A DNA stretch of 5,516 bases, taken from Flavobacteriaceae bacterium (GTDB lineage Bacteria; Bacteroidota; Bacteroidia; Flavobacteriales; Flavobacteriaceae). The position numbers were made by a program, and so were the translations under genes. Positions within the stretch are counted from its first letter, which is position 1. Every line of letters begins with the position of its first letter. The stretch is from positions 1 through 5,516 of the forward strand of contig CANHNG010000140.1 in assembly GCA_947461915.1 (NCBI GenBank), in the 5' to 3' direction. Under the pieces are notes generated by a model that saw only the letters and a list, made by a program, of their open reading frames with translations, was not told the DNA's origin and did no database searches. Below, piece after piece: positions 1 to 4,695 of the stretch.

Positions 1-635
1 AAACATCCGAAACTACTACCGAAACAGACAAAGAAACTGCAAAAAAAGCAGCAGAAGAGGCAAAACAAAAACAGGTAGAGGAAAAAGCAGTAGAGGATCG
101 TAAAAAAGCGGTAGAGGAAAAAAGAAAACAGCTACTTGAGGAAAGAGAAGCCAAAAAGAGTGTGGTAACTCCTGCGGAATCAAAAACAGCTCCAATTGTG
201 CCAGAAAAAATTGTAGAGGTTTCAAAAACAACTGCTGCAGCTGAGGCAAAACAAAAACAGACAGAGGAGAAAGCAAAAACGATTGAGGATCGCAAAAAAG
301 CAGTTGAAGATCAAAAAAAGGCTATAGAAGAAAAAAGGAAACAAATATTATTAGAAAGAGAAGCTAAAAAAACTGGCATGGTTTCTGAAACAAAAATTAT
401 AGAGGATATACCCCCCCATACCGTAATTGAAAACTCAAAAACCGAAGTGCCCGAAAAAGTATCAGTAGAAGATGCTAAGAAAAAGCAAATGGAAGCTAGA
501 GCAAAAACATTGGAAGATCGCAAAAAAACCATTGAAGACAATAAAAAAGCACTGGAAGAAAAGAAGAAAAAAGTGCTCGAAGATAGAGAAGCCGCTAAAA
601 AAGTAAACGAGGAAAAATTAAAAGCAACAAAATAG
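1..635 (+). CDS. C-terminal part of a Lys/Glu-rich helical protein, probably the tail of a long OmpH-family periplasmic protein (5' end outside window)
   Basis: The frame is open from the left edge (first full codon at 3) to TAG at 633-635, giving about 210 C-terminal residues. An internal GTG at 162 is not a credible start, because the same repeat pattern continues upstream of it without a break. The protein is almost all Lys, Glu, Ala, Arg and Gln, arranged as three copies of a charged helical block (core EDRKKAxEExRKQxLxERE) joined by Pro/Thr/Val linkers containing VPEK. No signal peptide, membrane segment or enzyme motif lies in the visible part. The next gene, 39 bases downstream, is an OmpH/Skp chaperone followed by murI. 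From memory, Flavobacteriaceae often carry two OmpH genes in tandem here, the first with a long charged tail ending in similar RKKALEEKRKQ-type text. I therefore infer that this is the tail of the first OmpH paralogue. The OmpH domain itself is not in the window, so another coiled-coil envelope protein remains possible. Confidence 0.62.
   Translation, partial: TSETTTETDKETAKKAAEEAKQKQVEEKAVEDRKKAVEEKRKQLLEEREAKKSVVTPAESKTAPIVPEKIVEVSKTTAAAEAKQKQTEEKAKTIEDRKKAVEDQKKAIEEKRKQILLEREAKKTGMVSETKIIEDIPPHTVIENSKTEVPEKVSVEDAKKKQMEARAKTLEDRKKTIEDNKKALEEKKKKVLEDREAAKKVNEEKLKATK
57..602 (+). repeat. Three imperfect protein-level repeats in the charged tail
   Basis: Three copies of one charged module lie at about 57-158, 243-371 and 471-602. 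Each starts with (E/D)AKxKQ, runs through EDRKKA and an EE(K)RKQ/EEKKKK stretch, and ends in (E/D)REAxK. Copy 1 is shorter, lacking the extra EDxKKA heptad-like step present in copies 2 and 3. The linkers between copies are also related: both contain VPEK shortly before the next AKxKQ. The copies have diverged at DNA level, so this is an old internal duplication in a protein, not a recent tandem DNA repeat. High helix propensity and alternating charge suggest a long single helix or coiled coil. Confidence 0.8.
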
Positions 636-674
636 ATTACAAACAATAATTAATTACTAAATATTTTAAAAACG

Positions 675-1175
675 ATGAAACAAATCAAAACTTTACTAAT
701 TGCTTCAATACTAATATTAGGAGCCAGCCAAACAATTAATGCACAAGCAAAAACTGCCCATGTTGATGTGAGCGAAATCATGTCAAAAATGCCAGCAATG
801 TTAGATGCTCAAAAACAACTCGAAAAACTAAGTACTACTTACGATGCCGATTACAAAAAAATGGCAGAAGAATTTCAGGCAAAATTAAAAAAATATGATG
901 CCGAAGCTTCAACTGTTAGCGAAGCAATAAATGGAGAACGTCAAAAAGAGGTTTCTGATATGCAAAAAAGAATCCAAGAATTTGGTCAAAATGCCCAGAA
1001 AGAATTACAACAAAAACAAGAAGACATTACAAAACCTATCTACGAAAAAGTAAAAGCTTCTATCCAAAAAGTGGGTAAGGCAAAAGGTTTTCAATACATA
1101 CTTGATGGCGCTACACTTTTACTTGCCGATGGTCCAAACTTGACTGCCGACGTTAAAAAGGATTTAGGTTTCTAA
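675..1175 (+). CDS. OmpH/Skp-family periplasmic chaperone
   Basis: This 166-residue protein has the expected size and build of the OmpH/Skp family (Pfam OmpH), whose members hold unfolded outer-membrane proteins in the periplasm on the way to the BAM complex. Residues 1-23 form a signal peptide: MKQIK, then a hydrophobic stretch rich in Leu, Ile and Ala, with likely cleavage after INA. Residues 26-40 (KTAHVDVSEIMSKMP) match the start of the family's body domain. Residues 42-135 are the long Gln/Lys/Glu-rich helical arms, and residues 137-166 return to the body with GFQYILDG and end in DVKKDLGF. The ATG at 675 is chosen because it begins the signal peptide; no Shine-Dalgarno is seen, only an A-rich leader. 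The gene lies 39 bases after the charged-tail gene and is followed by an intrinsic terminator, so it is probably last in that transcript. The family call is secure; the client proteins are unknown. Confidence 0.93.
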   Translation: MKQIKTLLIASILILGASQTINAQAKTAHVDVSEIMSKMPAMLDAQKQLEKLSTTYDADYKKMAEEFQAKLKKYDAEASTVSEAINGERQKEVSDMQKRIQEFGQNAQKELQQKQEDITKPIYEKVKASIQKVGKAKGFQYILDGATLLLADGPNLTADVKKDLGF

Positions 1176-1193
1176 TATAAACGATTCACTTTT

Positions 1194-1234
1194 AAAAAAC
1201 TGCTCACCAATTATTGGACCGAGCAGTTTTTTTG
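1194..1234 (+). terminator. Intrinsic terminator after ompH
   Basis: The arms AAAAAACTGCTC (1194-1205) and GAGCAGTTTTTT (1221-1232) are perfect complements, and the T run continues to 1233. The 15-base loop contains a second small inverted repeat, CCAAT/ATTGG, which could extend the hairpin. It starts 18 bases after the ompH stop codon. The A run before the left arm gives the opposite strand a T run too, so the element could work both ways, although no opposing gene ends here. Confidence 0.9.
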
Positions 1235-1261
1235 TTAAAATATAAATTTATAGTATATTTA
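1231..1261 (+). promoter_or_regulatory. Candidate Bacteroidota-type promoter for murI
   Basis: TTTG at 1231-1234 and TATATTTA at 1254-1261 are 19 bases apart. They resemble the Bacteroidota -33 (TTG) and -7 (TAnnTTTG) elements, with one mismatch in the last base of the -7. This would place the transcript start about 15-20 bases before the murI ATG. The need for a promoter here follows from the strong terminator just upstream. The region is so A/T-rich that chance matches are likely, so this is a tentative call. Confidence 0.35.
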
Positions 1262-1283
1262 ATCAGTCGCAATTACTGTTTTT

Positions 1284-2060
1284 ATGCATAACAATCAACC
1301 TATCGGAATCTTTGACTCGGGCATTGGAGGAACTTCCATTTGGTCGGCTATTCACCATTTGCTTCCCAACGAGAAAACCGTATACCTAGCCGATAGCAAA
1401 AATGCCCCTTACGGCCAAAAATCGAAGGCTGAGATTATAGCACTAAGCATAAAAAACACGGAGTTATTGCTTAGTATGGGTTGCAAATTAATTGTGGTAG
1501 CCTGTAATACGGCAACCACCAATGCCATTCAGGAATTAAGAGCAAAATATTCGGTACCGTTTATTGGCATAGAACCGGCCATAAAACCAGCTGCAACGCA
1601 TTCGAAAACCCAAACCATAGGAATATTGGCAACACAGGGGACGTTAAACAGTGAGCTTTTCAACAAAACCACCGAGAAGTTTCAGCATACAAAAATCATT
1701 GAACAAGTGGGTCATGGGATAGTTCAACTCATAGAAAGTGGCAAAATAGATTCGTCAGAAATGACACAACTGCTCCAATCCTATCTATCACCAATGGTTG
1801 AAGCTAATATTGATTATCTTGTTTTAGGTTGTAGCCACTATCCCTATTTGATTCCCCAAATAAAAAAAATAATTCCAGAAACCATTCAAATTATCGATTC
1901 GGGCGAAGCGGTGGCCAAACAAACCGAAAATATCTTACGAGAAAAAGTGGGGTTTTCATTGGCTAAAAAAAACGACCCCATTTTCTATACTAATACCAAC
2001 GCCAAGGTACTTACTGATATTCTAGAAGATAAATATGAAGTGATTGAAAAAGATTTTTAG
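1284..2060 (+). CDS. murI: Glutamate racemase
   Basis: This enzyme (EC 5.1.1.3) interconverts L- and D-glutamate without cofactor, supplying the D-glutamate that MurD adds to the peptidoglycan stem peptide in the cytoplasm. The 258-residue length is normal for the family. The two-cysteine catalytic system is intact: Cys74 in VVACNTATTN and Cys183 in LGCSHYP. The substrate-binding motifs are also present: FDSGIGG at 10-16 with Asp11 and Ser12, APYG at 41-44, GIEPA at 95-99, and IDSGEAVA at 204-211. There is no signal peptide or added domain. The ATG at 1284 places the FDSGIGG motif at the usual distance from the N-terminus; no Shine-Dalgarno is seen. The gene is separated from ompH by a terminator and probably has its own promoter. 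Its 3' end meets the gamma-carbonic-anhydrase gene tail to tail. The identification is essentially certain. Confidence 0.97.
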   Translation: MHNNQPIGIFDSGIGGTSIWSAIHHLLPNEKTVYLADSKNAPYGQKSKAEIIALSIKNTELLLSMGCKLIVVACNTATTNAIQELRAKYSVPFIGIEPAIKPAATHSKTQTIGILATQGTLNSELFNKTTEKFQHTKIIEQVGHGIVQLIESGKIDSSEMTQLLQSYLSPMVEANIDYLVLGCSHYPYLIPQIKKIIPETIQIIDSGEAVAKQTENILREKVGFSLAKKNDPIFYTNTNAKVLTDILEDKYEVIEKDF

Positions 2061-2067
2061 TCCTCTG

Positions 2068-2583
2068 TTATTCTTTTTTGTACCAGTCTGAATACATTAC
2101 ATAATTATTGGCAATGCGTTCGATTTCACCAGCAAAATCGGACTGGTCGATATCCTTTACTTTTTTGGCAGGAACCCCAGCATAAATACTTCCAGATTGT
2201 ACCACTGTGTTTTGAGTAACAACGGCACCTGCGGCAATAATGGAATTGCTTTCTATAACACAATTATCCATCACTATTGCGCCCATTCCTATTAAGACAT
2301 TATCTTGAACCGTGCAGCCGTGAACTATCGCATTGTGCCCAATAGAGACATTATTTCCTATAATTGTGGGATGTTTTTGATAGGTACAGTGAATAATGGC
2401 GCCATCTTGAATATTCACTTTATTTCCAATGGTAATAAAATGAACATCACCTCTAATAATGGCATTAAACCAAACGCTGCACAAATCGCCAAAGGTTACA
2501 TCGCCCACTATAGTAGCGTTCTCCGCAACATAGCAATCTTCAGGTATATTTGGAGTTTTCCCGTTTACAGATAATATTGACAT
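2068..2583 (-). CDS. Gamma-carbonic-anhydrase-like hexapeptide-repeat protein (YrdA/CamH type)
   Basis: This 171-residue protein has the left-handed beta-helix signature: repeated hexapeptides such as NATIVG, GNNVSIG, DNVLIG and SNSIIA from about residue 20 to 135, followed by a C-terminal helix (about 148-170). The residues that bind zinc in gamma-class carbonic anhydrases are visible: His65 (IIHC), His83 (SIGHN) and His88 (VHGC). So are Arg44/Asp46 in IIRGD and Gln59 in NIQDG. The loop carrying the acidic proton-shuttle residues of archaeal Cam is absent, as in the short CamH/YrdA subgroup, many of whose members have no proven activity. The protein is expected to be a cytoplasmic trimer with metal bound between subunits. 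CO2 hydration is possible but not established. The ATG at 2583 gives the usual N-terminus. It lies 34 bases after the PorP-like gene on the same strand and may be read from that transcript. Its 3' end is 7 bases from murI. Confidence 0.9.
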   Translation of the reverse strand: MSILSVNGKTPNIPEDCYVAENATIVGDVTFGDLCSVWFNAIIRGDVHFITIGNKVNIQDGAIIHCTYQKHPTIIGNNVSIGHNAIVHGCTVQDNVLIGMGAIVMDNCVIESNSIIAAGAVVTQNTVVQSGSIYAGVPAKKVKDIDQSDFAGEIERIANNYVMYSDWYKKE

Positions 2584-2617
2584 CCCGATAAATTAAGCGT
2601 ATGATGGTTTAATAAAA

Positions 2618-3616
2618 TTAATTAATGGCGGGGCAATTGCATTCATATCGCTCTCTTTTACAAAATAAATTGATTCCTAGAGTGATTTGGTGATAGCCAC
2701 CATTATCAAATTTTATGTCCCCTGAAACATGAGAATACGTATAGGCAAACATATAATTTTGAAAATTAACCCCAACAATTGGTGTAATATATTGCAGTTT
2801 TTGTGAAGAAACCGCGCTTCCACTATGGAATTCAGCACTATCGAAACTTCTGCGATAGGACAAAACTCCCCAAAGTTTTCCGAAATCGAAATTTTTATAG
2901 GCTTTCATGTTAACGTCAATCGCTTTTTCTTTCGTTTTATCCACAAGTTGAAATAAAATGGAGGGTTCCCATAGTATTCTGTCTTTATCTCCAAACAAAT
3001 AACCAGCGCTTATTAAATATTTCCTTAGATTATCACTTTCGTACTCGGTATAAATTCCTCTTCTCGTTTCAATGACATTCTTTACTGTTCCATGTACATA
3101 AAAATCTAAATAATTGTAGGATGTCCCAATATCAATATTAAAATAAGAGTCTTTTTGAACAATGGTCCCATCAATAATCGGATCAAAATCGCCTGATTGC
3201 AAAAACTCAGTTTCGTCTAATTGACTTTGAATCATTACTACATTCAGACCAAAAGACAGTTGATTTAAATCAATCTCGTTTCGAGAAAACATAATGTGAT
3301 GCGCATAACTAAACTTAACTCCTTTCTGTGAATGGTAGCCGTTTTTATCGCTAAAAAGTATAATTCCCATTCCAGATTTTTCCCCCACTCTTCCGTTAAA
3401 ACTTAGGGTTTGGAGTGCTGGCGCATCTACCTGACCAAACCATTGTTTTCGAGCAGTAAGTCTAATTTTTGCACAGTTTGCTGCGCCTGCCATTGATGGG
3501 TGAATCAAATAATAATTATCCGATAAATAGTCAGAATAAACCGCAATTCCCTCCTGTGAAAAAGAGTTCTGGCTAATCAGAATAAAGACTAATAAAATCT
3601 TGATTTTATATACCAT
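2618..3616 (-). CDS. PorP/SprF-family type IX secretion-associated outer-membrane protein
   Basis: This 332-residue protein has a signal peptide (residues 1-20, MVYKIK then a Leu/Ile/Phe core, likely cut after SFS before Gln21). The family's N-terminal region follows: YLSDNYYLIHPSMAGA (30-45), then RKQWFGQVDAPALQTLSFNG (56-75), which matches the QW-G-APxTQTLSF pattern of PorP/SprF proteins (TIGR03519). The rest is alternating polar/aromatic beta-strand sequence with SFGLNVVM, DIGTSYNY and YHQITLGINLF, typical of an outer-membrane barrel. Family members work with the type IX secretion machinery, often paired with one large secreted adhesin encoded next door. No adhesin gene lies beside this one within the window, so its partner is unknown. 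The C-terminus has a cysteine cluster (Cys319, Cys326, Cys328), plus Cys48 near the N-terminus. The ATG at 3616 begins the signal peptide. Family confidence is high, but it should not be equated with PorP or SprF themselves. Confidence 0.87.
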   Translation of the reverse strand: MVYKIKILLVFILISQNSFSQEGIAVYSDYLSDNYYLIHPSMAGAANCAKIRLTARKQWFGQVDAPALQTLSFNGRVGEKSGMGIILFSDKNGYHSQKGVKFSYAHHIMFSRNEIDLNQLSFGLNVVMIQSQLDETEFLQSGDFDPIIDGTIVQKDSYFNIDIGTSYNYLDFYVHGTVKNVIETRRGIYTEYESDNLRKYLISAGYLFGDKDRILWEPSILFQLVDKTKEKAIDVNMKAYKNFDFGKLWGVLSYRRSFDSAEFHSGSAVSSQKLQYITPIVGVNFQNYMFAYTYSHVSGDIKFDNGGYHQITLGINLFCKRERYECNCPAIN

Positions 3617-3672
3617 TCAAATAGTGTTATATTAATGAGCTTTGGCACCAATTAAAAACAACGCAAAAAAAA

Positions 3673-3691
3673 GAATAATTATTCAATTGAA
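3673..3691. promoter_or_regulatory. Overlapping palindromes in the divergent spacer
   Basis: GAATAATTATTC (3673-3684) is a perfect 12-base palindrome, and TTCAATTGAA (3682-3691) is a perfect 10-base palindrome sharing its last three bases. Together they read GAAT-AATT-ATTC-AATT-GAA, an alternating half-site pattern as found in some repressor operators. The site lies upstream of the PorP-like gene. Palindromes made only of A/T-rich words arise easily by chance here, so the regulatory reading is speculative. Confidence 0.2.
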
Positions 3692-3724
3692 ACGAGATTA
3701 AAGCTAATTTATTCATTAAAAAAT

Positions 3725-3732
3725 CAAATATA
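3725..3732 (-). promoter_or_regulatory. Candidate -7 element for the PorP-like gene
   Basis: On the minus strand this reads TATATTTG, a full match to the Bacteroidota -7 consensus TAnnTTTG. It would give a leader of about 100 bases before the ATG at 3616, containing the palindromes at 3673-3691. No convincing -33 TTG lies at the right distance, and A/T-rich DNA produces such matches by chance. Confidence 0.3.
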
Positions 3733-3756
3733 GGTATTAGTAGAAAATAACTTCGC

Positions 3757-3764
3757 TAAATTTG
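3757..3764 (+). promoter_or_regulatory. Candidate -7 element for the nfu-DUF255 pair
   Basis: TAAATTTG is a full match to the Bacteroidota -7 consensus TAnnTTTG and ends 18 bases before the ATG at 3783, implying a leader of roughly 10-15 bases. The -33 position has only a weak match (TTAG at 3737-3740). The placement close to a gene start makes it the better of the two candidates in this spacer. Confidence 0.45.
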
Positions 3765-3782
3765 TAAAAAATTAAAGAACTC

Positions 3783-4682
3783 ATGCCAAAAATAACTATA
3801 AAAGAAACACAAAATCCCAGCATATTAAAATTCGAATTTGAAGATTTTATTACCCAAAATGAGAGTTTTGAATTCAAAAATATTGATGAGGCCAAAAATT
3901 CTCCTTTGGCACAACAACTGTTTTATTTGCCTTTCGTAAAAACAGTCTATATCTCGGGGAATTTCATCGCAATCGAAAAATTTAGTATTGTGGAATGGGA
4001 AGGCGTAAAGGATGCCGTGGCGGAACAAATAAAGTTGTTTGTTTCCAATGGTGGTAAAATTATTACACCCCAAGAAAACAAAACGCAAAAACAATCCATA
4101 ACCGTTTATGGAGAAACAACTCCAAATCCGGCAGCCTTGAAATTTGTGGTAAGCAGAATGTTAACTAAAACCGCTATTGAATTTAAAAATATCGACGAAA
4201 CGTCAGCCTCTCCCTTGGCAAAAGAATTATTCAAATTCGCTTATGTAAAAGAAGTTTTTATTGATGAAAATTACATTTCAGTGACCAAATATGAAATCAA
4301 CGATTGGCAAGATATCACCTTGGAAATAAGAAGTTTTATCAAACAATATATCGAGAACGGAGGAACCGTACTTGATGAAAACTTGATTGCTGCAAGCGTT
4401 GAACAAGAGGCTATAAAAACGGAGAACTTTGATAAGCTAGACCTCACTTCGCAACAAATCATCAATATATTGGAAGAATACGTAAAACCAGCGGTTCAAG
4501 CCGATGGTGGCAATATTGCGTTTGAATCGTATGACGAATCAACGAAAACGGCAAAAGTTATCCTTCAAGGTGCCTGCAGTGGCTGTCCCTCCTCTACTTT
4601 TACCTTGAAAAGCGGAATAGAAAATATGCTGAAAAGCATGCTTAACGACGAAAGCATTACCGTCGAGGCGGTAAATGCATAA
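3783..4682 (+). CDS. Nfu/NifU-type Fe-S cluster protein with doubled Nfu N-terminal domain
   Basis: The 299-residue protein has three domains. Two successive Nfu_N-like domains lie at about residues 6-97 and 105-198. They share TxNPxxLKF at the start (TQNPSILKF and TPNPAALKF), the FKNIDE and SPLA(Q/K)(Q/E)LF blocks, VKxVxI, an N(F/Y)I(A/S) step and a final NGG. A NifU C-terminal domain lies at about 222-292 with VKPAVQADGGNI and GACSGCPSSTFTLKSGIE. Its Cys265 and Cys268 (CSGC) are the pair that holds a [4Fe-4S] cluster between two subunits. Such proteins carry clusters from the assembly scaffold to target enzymes in the cytoplasm. Most Nfu proteins have one N-terminal domain or none; from memory the doubled form of about 300 residues is common in Flavobacteriaceae. 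The ATG at 3783 starts directly before the first domain, with no Shine-Dalgarno. A DUF255 gene follows after 13 bases, so the two are probably co-transcribed. No nif genes are visible, so a nitrogen-fixation role is unlikely. Confidence 0.93.
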   Translation: MPKITIKETQNPSILKFEFEDFITQNESFEFKNIDEAKNSPLAQQLFYLPFVKTVYISGNFIAIEKFSIVEWEGVKDAVAEQIKLFVSNGGKIITPQENKTQKQSITVYGETTPNPAALKFVVSRMLTKTAIEFKNIDETSASPLAKELFKFAYVKEVFIDENYISVTKYEINDWQDITLEIRSFIKQYIENGGTVLDENLIAASVEQEAIKTENFDKLDLTSQQIINILEEYVKPAVQADGGNIAFESYDESTKTAKVILQGACSGCPSSTFTLKSGIENMLKSMLNDESITVEAVNA

Positions 4683-4695
4683 TCAGCTTTAAAAA

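Noticed and set aside
57..602. Regularly spaced repeats as a CRISPR array or DNA satellite
   Set aside because: Similarity is at protein level with codon-level divergence, the unit spacing is uneven (186 and 228 bases), and the frame stays open throughout.
16..646. Minus-strand open frames at 16-276 and 311-646, Leu/Phe/Ser-rich and looking like membrane proteins
   Set aside because: They are the complement of the Lys/Glu-rich repeat gene: AAA and GAA codons on the plus strand read as TTT and TTC on the minus strand. They have no start context and overlap a well-supported gene.
2082..2147. ACCAGTC / GACTGGT inverted repeat as a murI terminator
   Set aside because: The arms are 53 bases apart with no T run after the second arm, and both lie in the opposing coding sequence. 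A 7-base match at this distance is expected by chance.
2305..2574. Plus-strand 89-codon open frame
   Set aside because: It lies inside the gamma-carbonic-anhydrase-like gene on the opposite strand, whose metal-ligand motifs are intact, and its own protein shows no family features.
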